Shown here: positions 1 through 7,333 of the stretch, piece by piece
How the letters are laid out: every line of letters starts with the position of its first letter
Numbering within the stretch: position 1 is the stretch's first letter
From: JAJNPS01 sp031426185
GTDB taxonomy: Bacteria > Pseudomonadota > Alphaproteobacteria > Rhodobacterales > Rhodobacteraceae
Length of the DNA stretch: 10,139 nucleotides
Direction of reading: 5' to 3'
Assembly (NCBI GenBank): GCA_031426185.1
Contig: JANPKV010000276.1
Location: 1-10,139 of the forward strand
Made by a program: the position numbers and the translations under genes
Notes under the pieces: generated by a model
Seen by the model: the letters and a program-made list of their open reading frames with translations, nothing else
What the model was told of the DNA's origin: nothing
Databases searched by the model: none

Positions 1-2012
1 AGCCCTATCAGCTCAAGCACCTGACGTTGCGCAACCGGATCATGACGACCAGCCATGAGCCCGCCTATCCCGAAGACGGCATGCCAAAGGACCGCTACCG
101 GCTGTACCACCTGGAACGCGCCCGCGCCGGCGTCGCGCTGACGATGACGGCGGGGTCTGCGGCGGTGTCGAAGGACAGCCCGCCCGTCTTCAACAACATC
201 CTCGCCTACAAGGACGAGGTCGTCCCCTGGATGAAGCGGCTGGCCGACGACTGCCACGCGGCGGGGGCGGCGGTGATGATCCAGCTGACGCATCTCGGGC
301 GTCGCACGCGCTGGGACAAGGGCGATTGGCTGCCTGTCGTCGCCCCCGGCAAATCGCGCGAGCCGTCGCACCGGGCATTCCCCAAGATCATCGAAGACTG
401 GGACATCGCCCGCATCATCGCGGACTACGCCGACGCCGCCGAACGCATGAAGGAAGCCGGCCTCGATGGGGTGGAATTCGAATGCTACGGCCATCTGATG
501 GACCAGTTCGTCAGCCCCCTGACCAATGATCTAGGCGCGCCCTATGGCGGGTCATTCGACAACCGCATCCGCTTTGCGACCGAGGTGCTTGCCGCCTGCC
601 GCGCGCGGGTCGGGGACAGGTTCCTGCTGGGTGTGCGCTTTACCGCAGACGAGGTGGAAGCCGGCGGTCTGACGGCCGATGAAGGCATGGAACTGGCAAG
701 GCGGTTCAAGGCCAGCGGTCTGGTCGATTTCCTGAACATCATCCGGGGCCGCATCCATACCGATGCAGCCCTGACCGATGTGATCCCTGTCCAGGGGATG
801 AAGTCCGCCCCCCACCTCGACTTTGCGGGACGCATTCGCGCCGAGGTCGGCTTGCCCACATTCCACGCCGCCCGGATCCCCGATGTGGCGACGGCGCGCC
901 ATGCCGTGAAGTCGGGGCAACTGGACATGGTCGGCATGACCCGCGCCCACATGGCCGACCCCCATATCCTGCGCAAGATCATCGAGGGGCGCGAAGAGGA
1001 TATCCGGCCTTGCGTCGGGGCGACCTATTGCCTTGACCGCATCTATCAGGGCGGCATGGCCTTGTGCATCCACAACCCCGCCACGGGCCGCGAAGAGACG
1101 ATGCCGCATGACATTGCCCCCGCAAAACGGCGCAAGCATGTCGTGGTCATCGGTGCCGGCCCCGCAGGGCTGGAGGCGGCGCGCGTCGCGGCAGAACGCG
1201 GCCATCAGGTGACGGTTTTCGAGGTGGCCGACCAGCCGGGCGGACAGGTCAGGCTGACCGCGCAGACAAGGCGCCGGGCGGAGATGATCGGGATCATCGA
1301 CTGGCGCATGGCCCAATGTGCGGCCAAGGGCGTCGCGTTTCACTTCACCACCTGGGCGGAAGCTTCTGATATCGTGGCGCTTTCCCCTGACGCTGTGATC
1401 GTGGCGACGGGCGGTCTGCCTGAAAAGGACGTGCTCGGCACCGGCAACGACCTGAGCGTCAGCGCGTGGGACATCCTGTCGGGTGATGCCAAACCGGGCG
1501 CTTCGGTCCTGCTTTATGACGACGCGGGCGACCACACCGCGATGCAGGCAGCACAGCTGCTGGCCGAGGCGGGCAGCACGGTCGAGGTGATGACCCCCGA
1601 CCGCAGTTTCGCCCCGGAGGTCATGGGGATGAACCTTGTCCCTTACATGCGCGCGCTCCAGGACAAGGCGGTGACATTTACCGTCACCTGGCGGCTCCAC
1701 GGCGTGGAGCGTGACGGCAACCGCCTGCGTGCCATCATCGGATCAGATTATTCCGACGTCCGACAGACCCGCAGTTTCGACCAGATCGTGGTCAATCACG
1801 GCACCCAGCCCAATGCCCAGATCTACTTCGATCTCAAGCCGTTGTCGGAAAACCTTGGAGCGGTGGATCACGAGGCGCTGCTTGCGGGGCGCGCGCAGAT
1901 CGGGGGGGCGGGGCCAAAGGGGTTCCGGCTGTACCGGATCGGTGACGCCGTCGCTGCGCGCAACATCCACGCAGCCATCTATGACGCGCTGCGGTTGGTC
2001 AAGGATATCTGA
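1..2012 (+). CDS. NADH:flavin oxidoreductase / dienoyl-CoA reductase-like protein, probable N-demethylase (dimethylglycine or N-methylproline type); 5' end cut by window
   Basis: The frame is open from base 3, giving 669 visible residues. Residues before the TTG at 27 already match the family's conserved start (PYQLKHLTLRNRIM), so the true start lies just upstream of the window. Numbering visible residues from base 3, an FMN-binding TIM barrel covers about 1-335, with IQLTHLGR (93-100) and the YGGSFDNR signature. A cysteine cluster follows at 337, 343 and 355. An FAD-binding GAGPAG motif lies at 384-389, and a second, degenerate dinucleotide fold sits near 500-530. This layout is that of 2,4-dienoyl-CoA reductase and trimethylamine dehydrogenase. 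The SHEPAYPEDG start and the CVGATYC cluster recall proteins annotated as dimethylglycine (DgcA-like) or N-methylproline demethylases, which oxidatively remove an N-methyl group. The substrate is inferred. The enzyme is probably cytoplasmic, with no signal peptide visible in the part shown. It converges on the Gfo/Idh/MocA gene 66 bp away. Confidence 0.85.
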   Translation, partial: PYQLKHLTLRNRIMTTSHEPAYPEDGMPKDRYRLYHLERARAGVALTMTAGSAAVSKDSPPVFNNILAYKDEVVPWMKRLADDCHAAGAAVMIQLTHLGRRTRWDKGDWLPVVAPGKSREPSHRAFPKIIEDWDIARIIADYADAAERMKEAGLDGVEFECYGHLMDQFVSPLTNDLGAPYGGSFDNRIRFATEVLAACRARVGDRFLLGVRFTADEVEAGGLTADEGMELARRFKASGLVDFLNIIRGRIHTDAALTDVIPVQGMKSAPHLDFAGRIRAEVGLPTFHAARIPDVATARHAVKSGQLDMVGMTRAHMADPHILRKIIEGREEDIRPCVGATYCLDRIYQGGMALCIHNPATGREETMPHDIAPAKRRKHVVVIGAGPAGLEAARVAAERGHQVTVFEVADQPGGQVRLTAQTRRRAEMIGIIDWRMAQCAAKGVAFHFTTWAEASDIVALSPDAVIVATGGLPEKDVLGTGNDLSVSAWDILSGDAKPGASVLLYDDAGDHTAMQAAQLLAEAGSTVEVMTPDRSFAPEVMGMNLVPYMRALQDKAVTFTVTWRLHGVERDGNRLRAIIGSDYSDVRQTRSFDQIVVNHGTQPNAQIYFDLKPLSENLGAVDHEALLAGRAQIGGAGPKGFRLYRIGDAVAARNIHAAIYDALRLVKDI

Positions 2013-2048
2013 CCCTTGCACAGCCAGGCGATCCCTGAGCTTTGATGT

Positions 2049-2086
2049 GGCCCTGGGGCGGCGAACGCAAATGCAAGCCTAGGGCC
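2049..2086. terminator. Weak hairpin between convergent genes, possible bidirectional terminator
   Basis: GGCCCT (2049-2054) is complementary to AGGGCC (2081-2086). The stem extends inward by one G-T and two G-C pairs, leaving a loop of about 20 nt. It sits between the two convergent stop codons and overlaps the TAG of the minus-strand gene. There is no T-tract on either side, so termination is only suggested by position. Confidence 0.25.
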
Positions 2087-3134
2087 GGATCGACTTGCCG
2101 CCCTGGGCTCCTGACGCCGCAGCCGCGTCGAGTACCCGTTGCAACTTGGCGGCGCGGGCAAAGTCGGGGATGGCGATGCCGTCGCCCCGGATCGCCGCAA
2201 TGAAGCGTTCATAGATCGTGGCAGGCAGCGCGGCCTCCATCGGTTCCCAGACCGCCTGCCTGACGTTCTCGCCCAGACAGACGTTCAGGCGACTGACACC
2301 CTTTTCGAACAACACTTCGATGCCGCCCTTGAGCCCGTAAAGCCGCAAGCGCAGATCGTTCATGTGTCCCGCAGCAAAGCGCGTCGCGGCCACCGTTCCC
2401 AAAGCGCCGTTTGACAGGCGCACCTGCATGGTGACGCTGTCATTGGCGTCCAGAACGTAGTCCCCGATCCTGCCGCCCGGTGCCTTGTCGAAGGTCTGCA
2501 ACTGTGCGGAAACCTCCGCGACATCAAGCCCCGCCACAAACGTCGCGAAGTCCAGGATATGGATGCCGATATCGCCGAGAACGCCGTTGGACCCATGCGC
2601 GGTCGACAGCCGCCACAGCCATTGCGGCTGTGAAGACCACTCGCCCCAGGCGTCCTGCATCAGCCAGCTTTGCAGGTAGGACGCCTCCAGGTGGCGGATG
2701 TCGCCGATCACCCCTTCGGCCACCAGTTCAGCCGCGCGCTGCAGGGCGGCCACGTTTCGATATGACAGGTTGACCATGTTGACGACGCCGGCCTTTGCGG
2801 CGGCTTCCGCCATGGCCACGGCATCCGCAGCATTGGTGGCCAGGGGTTTTTCGCACAGGACGTGCTTGCCCGCCTGCAGCAACGGCATCGTCGTGGCGTG
2901 ATGCGCCGCGTCTGGCGTGACGTTGGTGACGGCGTCGAACGCGCCCCAGGCCAGTGCCTCATCAACCGAGGCGAAGCCTTTGGCGATATTGTGTTTCCTG
3001 CAAAACTCCGTCAGTTGTTCGGGCCGCGTGTCGACCCCGCCCACCAAAGACACGCCCGGGATCTTGGCAAAGGCCTCGGCATGGTTGCCCGCCATTCCCC
3101 CAGTGCCGAGGATCAACAGCCGTACAGGTGTCAT
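2079..3134 (-). CDS. Gfo/Idh/MocA family NAD(P)-dependent oxidoreductase (ThuB-like)
   Basis: This 351-residue protein has the usual length for the family. The N-terminal Rossmann fold starts with LILGTGGMAG (7-16). The family hallmark CEKPL, with the substrate and cofactor-contacting EKP, lies at 94-98. The C-terminal alpha/beta domain carries GDIGIHILD (187-195), in which His192 is the likely catalytic histidine. Family members oxidise or reduce hydroxyls on sugars, inositols and related polyols. The ATG at 3134 shares one base with the TGA of the upstream ThuA-like gene (TGATG), and a GAGGG sits upstream within that gene, so the two are probably translationally coupled. In rhizobia a similar pair, ThuA and ThuB, is needed for catabolism of trehalose and related disaccharides, probably through 3-keto intermediates. 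That is the basis for the ThuB-like label. No sugar transporter is visible here, so the substrate is unknown. Confidence 0.85.
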   Translation of the reverse strand: MTPVRLLILGTGGMAGNHAEAFAKIPGVSLVGGVDTRPEQLTEFCRKHNIAKGFASVDEALAWGAFDAVTNVTPDAAHHATTMPLLQAGKHVLCEKPLATNAADAVAMAEAAAKAGVVNMVNLSYRNVAALQRAAELVAEGVIGDIRHLEASYLQSWLMQDAWGEWSSQPQWLWRLSTAHGSNGVLGDIGIHILDFATFVAGLDVAEVSAQLQTFDKAPGGRIGDYVLDANDSVTMQVRLSNGALGTVAATRFAAGHMNDLRLRLYGLKGGIEVLFEKGVSRLNVCLGENVRQAVWEPMEAALPATIYERFIAAIRGDGIAIPDFARAAKLQRVLDAAAASGAQGGKSIRP

Positions 3135-3919
3135 CAGCGCAATCCCTCTTCGCCATCATGGTGCAGACGCGGGCCGCGCTCCACGATCGGCTCCAGCGCC
3201 CTGTCGACGGGGACGTTCGGTGCCGCCGAGGCGTCAAGGATCCGCGCCGCAGGATTATGCGCCCAATGCACGCCGTTGCGGATCACCCGCTGGACATTGG
3301 CATCGTGATAGGTTGGATACGTCTCGTGGCCGGGGCGGAAATAGAATACCGACCCTGCCCCGCGCTTGTAGGTCAAGCCCGACCGGAACACCTCGCCGCC
3401 CTGGAACCAGCTGACAAAGACCGTCTCCATCGGGTCAGGCACGCCAAACGGCTCGCCATACATTTCCTCGTTCTCAAGCTCGAAATGGTCCGGCAGACCG
3501 GCGGCGATCGGATGGTTGCGGCTGGTCAGCCAGATGCGCTCACGCTCTCCCGCCTCGCGCCAGGTCAGGTTGCAGGGCGTGCCCATCAGACGCTTGAAGG
3601 GTTTGGAAAAGTGGGCCGAGTGCAGAAAGATGATCCCCATCCCGCCCCAGACCGCATTAACGACCCGCTCCACCACGGCATCCCCGACCGCACCGTGGGC
3701 GGCATGGCCCCACCAGATCAACACGTCGGTCGCGCTCAGCCGCGCCTCTGTCAGCCCATGCTCGGGCTCTTGCAAGGTCACCGTGCCGGCGGTGATGCCC
3801 GTATCGGCATTCAGCGCGTCTGCGATGCAGGCATGCATGCCCTTGGGATAAATCCCCGCCACGACCTTGTTTTTCTGTTCATGGACATTCTCGCCAAAGA
3901 CCGTCACCCGGATCGTCAT
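3134..3919 (-). CDS. ThuA-like trehalose-utilisation family protein
   Basis: The 261-residue protein matches the ThuA family, which has a fold related to class I glutamine amidotransferases. Visible landmarks are LIWWGHAAHG (67-76), GIIFLHSAHFSKPF (95-108) and the C-terminal YFRPGHETYPTYHD segment (193-206). These match the histidine-rich positions typical of the family. The start at 3919 is preceded by GAGGG about 7 nt upstream on the minus strand. There is no signal peptide or membrane segment, so the protein is probably cytoplasmic. Its stop codon overlaps the start of the dehydrogenase gene, indicating a two-gene unit. In Sinorhizobium meliloti ThuA acts with ThuB in disaccharide catabolism. 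Whether this copy handles trehalose or another sugar cannot be told from the sequence. A 233-bp gap from mtkB suggests its own promoter. Confidence 0.85.
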   Translation of the reverse strand: MTIRVTVFGENVHEQKNKVVAGIYPKGMHACIADALNADTGITAGTVTLQEPEHGLTEARLSATDVLIWWGHAAHGAVGDAVVERVVNAVWGGMGIIFLHSAHFSKPFKRLMGTPCNLTWREAGERERIWLTSRNHPIAAGLPDHFELENEEMYGEPFGVPDPMETVFVSWFQGGEVFRSGLTYKRGAGSVFYFRPGHETYPTYHDANVQRVIRNGVHWAHNPAARILDASAAPNVPVDRALEPIVERGPRLHHDGEEGLR

Positions 3920-4152
3920 CAGGTACCCTCAAGCTGTAAATTTCAAACCGCTTTGACGGGGCTAAACTCCTGCGGATGGGGCGTCAAGGGACCGTGGCGG
4001 TTGCAGACTTGCGGCCATGCGGACAGCGCCGCTGACCTGCGGGCAGCCATGGTTCGATGCGCCGACCCTGGCGCAAGCGTGGGGGTCGGGTGCGCCAAGG
4101 ATATGACCCCGCAGGTCTGGACGACGCCGCAGCAAACGCGGCGCTGAGCCCG
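3920..4152. other. Intergenic gap between mtkB and the thuA-like gene with two GC-rich hairpins
   Basis: No convincing gene lies here; open frames crossing it are continuations of antisense frames. It holds CCGACCC (4062-4068) with its inverted copy GGGTCGG (4083-4089), a perfect 7-bp stem around a 14-nt loop. A second stem, closer to mtkB, is described separately. The end nearest the thuA-like start (about 3930-3960) is locally more AT-rich and is the most likely place for that gene's promoter, but I cannot assign -35 and -10 boxes with confidence. Confidence 0.4.
4125..4143 (-). terminator. Short GC stem just after mtkB, possible terminator
   Basis: CGCCGC (4125-4130) and GCGGCG (4138-4143) form a 6-bp stem with a 7-nt loop, starting about 9 nt after the mtkB stop codon on the minus strand. 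There is no following T-run. Its position after the last serine-cycle gene is the main argument for it ending the operon. Confidence 0.25.
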
Positions 4153-5049
4153 TCAGGCTGCCTTTTGCTGTGCCAGCACGCGCGCCATCGTCTCGCCCAT
4201 GGATGACGGGTTCGGCGCGACGGTGATGCCTGCAGCGGCCAGGATCTCCACCTTTTCCTGCGCGGATTCCCCGAAAGCCGAGATGATTGCGCCTGCATGG
4301 CCCATTTTTCGCCCCTTGGGCGCGGACAGGCCCGCGATATAGGCCACGACAGGTTTCTTCATGTGGTCGCGGACGTATTCTGCGGCTTCGGCTTCTTGCG
4401 GGCCGCCGATCTCGCCGATCATCATGATGGCGTCGGTTTCGGGGTCAGCTTCAAACAACTGCAGTATATCCTTGAAACTGCTGCCGTTAATCGGATCTCC
4501 GCCGATCCCGACCGAGGTGGACACCCCGATCCCCAGCAGTTTCATCTGCGCCGCCGCCTCATAGCCAAGCGTTCCGGACCGCCCGACGATGCCGACCCGT
4601 CCGGGCATGTAGATATGCGGCGGCATGATTCCCATGAAACCGCGCCCCGGGCTGATGATGCCTGCGCAATTGGGCCCGATGAGACGCATCTTGCGGCTTT
4701 CCGGGTAGCGACGGAGAAACCGCTTCAGCCGCATCATGTCCTGGCTAGGGATGCCGTCGGTCACGCAGACGGCGGTCTTTATGCCGGCATCGGCCGCCTC
4801 CATGATCGCATCGGCGGCAAAGGGCGGGGGCACGAAGACCAGGCTCGCTTGCGCACCCGTGGCCTCGACGGCTTCGCGGACGGTGTTGAACAGCGGCCGG
4901 TCCAGATGCGTCTCGCCGCCCTTGCCCGGTGTGACGCCCCCCACGACGTTCGTGCCGTGCTTGATCATGTCGGCCGCATGGAATGCGCCGATCCGGCCCG
5001 ACATGCCCTGGACGATGACGCGGGTCTTTTCGGTGATGAGGATGGCCAT
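4153..5049 (-). CDS. mtkB: Malate-CoA ligase (malate thiokinase) alpha subunit
   Basis: The 298-residue protein belongs to the succinyl-CoA synthetase alpha family. The N-terminal CoA-binding domain includes VVGGVTPGKGG (35-45) and VPPPFAADAI. The phospho-acceptor histidine is His251 in KMGHAGAIISAFGES. Tail residues VAPNPSSMGETMARVL and the segment GIGGDPINGSSF resemble remembered Methylobacterium MtkB more than SucD of the TCA cycle. With MtkA it makes malyl-CoA from malate, CoA and ATP. The ATG at 5049 is chosen over an upstream in-frame start at 5091 because GGGAGA lies just before it, homology begins there, and it leaves a 13-nt gap after mtkA. The neighbouring malyl-CoA lyase and serine-glyoxylate aminotransferase support malate rather than succinate as substrate. 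A TCA-cycle SucD is the main alternative. Confidence 0.88.
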   Translation of the reverse strand: MAILITEKTRVIVQGMSGRIGAFHAADMIKHGTNVVGGVTPGKGGETHLDRPLFNTVREAVEATGAQASLVFVPPPFAADAIMEAADAGIKTAVCVTDGIPSQDMMRLKRFLRRYPESRKMRLIGPNCAGIISPGRGFMGIMPPHIYMPGRVGIVGRSGTLGYEAAAQMKLLGIGVSTSVGIGGDPINGSSFKDILQLFEADPETDAIMMIGEIGGPQEAEAAEYVRDHMKKPVVAYIAGLSAPKGRKMGHAGAIISAFGESAQEKVEILAAAGITVAPNPSSMGETMARVLAQQKAA

Positions 5050-5062
5050 GGCGTGTCTCCCT

Positions 5063-6235
5063 TCAGGCAGCTTTGCGGGGGCGGGCGGCAACGGCCTTGG
5101 CGGCAGCCTCGGCCAGCGTGTCGGCAGAAATCAGCGGCAGACCCGACGTCTCGATGATCCGTTTGCCCTCGTCGACATTGGTGCCGGCAAGGCGGACGAC
5201 GACCGGGATGGTCAGGCCGACTTCGCGGTACGCCTTGACGACCCCTTCGGCGACCCAGTCACAGCGGTTGATGCCCGCAAAGATGTTCACCAGGATGACC
5301 AAAACATTGCCATCCGCCAGCACCGTGCGGAACGCCCTGACCACGCGTTCGGGACTTGCCCCCCCGCCGATGTCGAGGAAATTCGCAGGCTCGCCCCCCG
5401 CCAGCTTGATCATGTCCATCGTCGCCATCGCCAGCCCCGCGCCGTTGATGATGCAACCGATGTCCCCATCGAGGCCGACATAGGACAGCCCGTGATCGCC
5501 CGCGGTGGATTCGCGCGGGTCCTCTTGGCTCCGGTCGCGCAGTTCAGCGACCTGAGGTTGGCGAAACAAGGCATTGGTGTCGAATGACATCTTGGCATCG
5601 AGTGCCACGAGATCGCCGGTGCCGGTAATGACCAGCGGGTTGATTTCGACCATCACCGCATCCAGGTCGCGGTAAGCGCGGTAGCAGGCCTTGAGGATGG
5701 TCACCATCTGCGCGATCTGCCCGCCCTTGAGCCCCAGCTGAAAGGCCAGTTCGCGGGCCTGAAACTCCGACAGACCCACGGCGGGATCGACGGTCATGCG
5801 GCGCAGGCTGTCGGGATCGGTTTCAGCCAGATCCTCGATCTCCATGCCGCCATGCGCGGAGGCCACGATCATGATGCGTTCGGATTTTCGGTCCAGGACG
5901 AAGCCCAGATACATCTCGCGCGCGATGTCGGACGCAGCCTCGACCCACAGACGGTAGACGCCCTTGCCGTTCGCGTCGGTCTGCTTGGTCACCAGCTGGC
6001 GCCCGAACAAGGTTGCTGCAAAGGCCGCGACCTCATGTTCATCGCGGCACAGCTTCACGCCACCGGCCGCCCCGCGCCCGCCGGAGTGGATCTGCGCCTT
6101 CACCACCCAGGCACTGCCGCCGAGTTCCCGCGCGCGGTAGCCCGCCTGTTCGGGGCTGTAGGCCAGCCCGCCACGCGGCACCGGCACACCAGAGCGCGCA
6201 AGGATTTCCTTGGCCTGATATTCGTGAATGTCCAT
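5063..6235 (-). CDS. mtkA: Malate-CoA ligase (malate thiokinase) beta subunit, ATP-grasp
   Basis: The 390-residue protein is the ATP-grasp beta subunit of the succinyl/malyl-CoA ligase family. Visible parts are VVKAQIHSGGRG (44-55) for nucleotide binding, VEINPL (196-201) and LDAK (212-215) for metal binding, and the C-terminal flavodoxin-like domain with NGAGLAM (264-270), FLDIGGGA (286-293) and NIFAGINRCDW (317-327). The last motif is the form I associate with malate thiokinase; SucC usually reads IFGGIVRCD. The ATG at 6235 is chosen because the family's MDIHEYQAKE starts there and GGGGGAG lies 7 nt upstream. The frame stays open to 6403, but the extra residues translate the intergenic palindrome and are not family sequence. 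It pairs with mtkB 13 nt downstream. The product, malyl-CoA, feeds the lyase encoded by the preceding gene. Confidence 0.88.
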   Translation of the reverse strand: MDIHEYQAKEILARSGVPVPRGGLAYSPEQAGYRARELGGSAWVVKAQIHSGGRGAAGGVKLCRDEHEVAAFAATLFGRQLVTKQTDANGKGVYRLWVEAASDIAREMYLGFVLDRKSERIMIVASAHGGMEIEDLAETDPDSLRRMTVDPAVGLSEFQARELAFQLGLKGGQIAQMVTILKACYRAYRDLDAVMVEINPLVITGTGDLVALDAKMSFDTNALFRQPQVAELRDRSQEDPRESTAGDHGLSYVGLDGDIGCIINGAGLAMATMDMIKLAGGEPANFLDIGGGASPERVVRAFRTVLADGNVLVILVNIFAGINRCDWVAEGVVKAYREVGLTIPVVVRLAGTNVDEGKRIIETSGLPLISADTLAEAAAKAVAARPRKAA

Positions 6236-6242
6236 CGTAATT

Positions 6243-6249
6243 CTCCCCC
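6243..6249 (-). promoter_or_regulatory. Ribosome binding site of mtkA
   Basis: GGGGGAG on the minus strand lies 7 nt before the ATG at 6235. It fixes that start against an in-frame extension of 56 codons. It sits about 9 nt from the edge of the large palindrome, so folding of that element could influence mtkA translation. Confidence 0.6.
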
Positions 6250-6257
6250 TGGGGCTG

Positions 6258-6369
6258 CCCCCCTCCCCTGACCCCTCCCCAGGAGGGGGAGGGGAAGTGC
6301 TCAGTTCCGGCGTGCTGCCCTTCGCCCCAAGCACCTCCCCCCCACCCTCGTGGGAGAGGACTGGGGTGG
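6258..6369. repeat. Imperfect palindrome of about 110 bp inside the operon (dispersed REP/MITE-like element)
   Basis: The mcl-mtkA gap is nearly filled by an imperfect palindrome centred near 6315. The inner arms GGGGAAGTGCT (6291-6301) and AGCACCTCCCC (6330-6340) match at 10 of 11 positions across a 28-nt loop. Outer arms are C/G-rich, and CCCCTCCCC occurs twice with 12-bp spacing (6260-6268 and 6272-6280), matched by GGGGAGGGG at 6286-6294, so alternative hairpins are possible. Both strands translate in one frame to a similar GGGEVL...STSPPP pattern, which independently shows the dyad. I associate such peptides with non-genic interspersed repeats in alphaproteobacteria. Copy number elsewhere cannot be seen. 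Confidence 0.7.
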
Positions 6370-6377
6370 CGGAAGCC

Positions 6378-7316
6378 TCACCGCCCGCCGATCGCCTCGG
6401 CAACGGCCAGCAGGTTGCGCGCCATCTTTTCGCTTGCGGCGTCGATCATCTTGCCATCCAGAGAGGCCGCGCCCTTGCCTTGCGCCTCGGCCAGCTTCAG
6501 TTCCTCAAGGATCCGGCGCGCCTTGGTGATTTCCGCCTCGGTCGGACTGAACACCTCGTTGGCCAGCGCCACCTGGCTGGGATGGATCGCCCACTTCCCC
6601 TCGCAACCCAGAGCCGCCGCCCGACGCGCGCCGTCCTTGTAGCCCTCGGGGTCGCTGAAATCTCCGAACGGGCCGTCGATGGGACGCAAGCCATAGGCGC
6701 GGCAGGCGATGACCATGCGCGAAATTGCGGCATGCCACTGATCGCCCGGGTACATCGGGTTCAGACCGCCGATATTCGTCGTGCGCGCCCGCATGCTGGC
6801 GGCATAGTCCGCCACCCCGAAATGCAGCGCCTCCAGCCGGCCCCCAAACTGGGCGATGGCCTCGACATTGGCCATGCCAAGGGCGGTTTCGATCAACGCC
6901 TCCAGCCCCACGCGGGTGGTGAAACCCTTGGCCTGTTCGATCTGGTTGACCATCGCCTCGACCATGTAAAGATCGCCCGTGACGCCGACCTTGGGCACCA
7001 GAAGGGTATGCACCCGCGACCCGGCCTGCTCCATCACATCGACGACGTCGCGGTACATGTAGTGGGTATCCAGGCCGTTGATCCGCACCGACACGGTCTT
7101 GCCCTTGGCCGCCCAGTCGATGTCGTTCAGCGCCTGGATGCAGTTGCGACGCGCCTGTTCCTTTTCGGGCGGAGCGACGGCGTCCTCCAGGTCCAGAAAG
7201 ACATAGTCGGCGGGACCCTCGGCTGCCTTGTCGATCATCGACGGGTTGCTGGCCGGGACCGCAAGTTCAGACCGTTGCAGCCGCTGCTTGCGCAGCGGGT
7301 AAAGCGTATGGCTCAT
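6378..7316 (-). CDS. mcl: L-malyl-CoA lyase (HpcH/HpaI/CitE family), serine-cycle type
   Basis: The 312-residue protein is a CitE-like TIM barrel lyase. Landmarks are FLDLEDAVAP (40-49), VRINGLDTHYMYRD (77-90) with active-site Arg78, LIETALGMANVEAI with metal ligand Glu143, FGVADYAAS with metal ligand Asp170, and DGPFGDF (214-220). It resembles Methylobacterium malyl-CoA lyase (SELAVPASNP, YGLRPIDGPFGDFSDP, GKWAIHPSQ). The reaction is malyl-CoA to acetyl-CoA plus glyoxylate; relatives in Rhodobacteraceae also cleave beta-methylmalyl-CoA. The ATG at 7316 is preceded by AGGA about 10 nt upstream, and family sequence begins there; an in-frame extension to 7478 has no family match. It follows sga after 17 bp, and the palindrome separates it from mtkA. 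Compared with the remembered Methylobacterium sequence, the loop after NIGGLNP (181-187) is about 15-16 residues shorter. Confidence 0.9.
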   Translation of the reverse strand: MSHTLYPLRKQRLQRSELAVPASNPSMIDKAAEGPADYVFLDLEDAVAPPEKEQARRNCIQALNDIDWAAKGKTVSVRINGLDTHYMYRDVVDVMEQAGSRVHTLLVPKVGVTGDLYMVEAMVNQIEQAKGFTTRVGLEALIETALGMANVEAIAQFGGRLEALHFGVADYAASMRARTTNIGGLNPMYPGDQWHAAISRMVIACRAYGLRPIDGPFGDFSDPEGYKDGARRAAALGCEGKWAIHPSQVALANEVFSPTEAEITKARRILEELKLAEAQGKGAASLDGKMIDAASEKMARNLLAVAEAIGGR

Positions 7317-7333
7317 GGGATAATTCCTGTGTG

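Noticed and set aside
552..1700. Minus-strand open frame of 382 codons opposite the oxidoreductase
   Set aside because: It is antisense to a clear family protein, its composition is rich in Arg/Gly/His/Asp as expected from GC-rich shadow frames, and it shows no recognisable domain.
1..2012. FadH-type 2,4-dienoyl-CoA reductase
   Set aside because: The overall layout fits, but the altered cysteine cluster and the YGH in place of HGY point to the demethylase-like subgroup.
2954..4147. Plus-strand open frame of 397 codons across the thuA-like gene and the gap
   Set aside because: Low-complexity shadow translation with no domain; ThuA motifs on the minus strand explain the coding signal.
4153..6235. 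Annotation of the two ligase genes as TCA-cycle sucCD
   Set aside because: The adjacent malyl-CoA lyase and serine-glyoxylate aminotransferase, and the IFAGINRCDW and APNPSSMGET motifs, fit malate thiokinase better. Enzyme assay or phylogeny would settle it.
6258..6369. CRISPR array or tRNA-like element
   Set aside because: There is a single dyad with one short direct repeat, with no regular spacers and no cloverleaf.
6236..6403. N-terminal extension of mtkA through the palindrome
   Set aside because: The extra residues are proline/glycine/serine-rich translation of a repeat, and the family start with a good ribosome binding site is at 6235.
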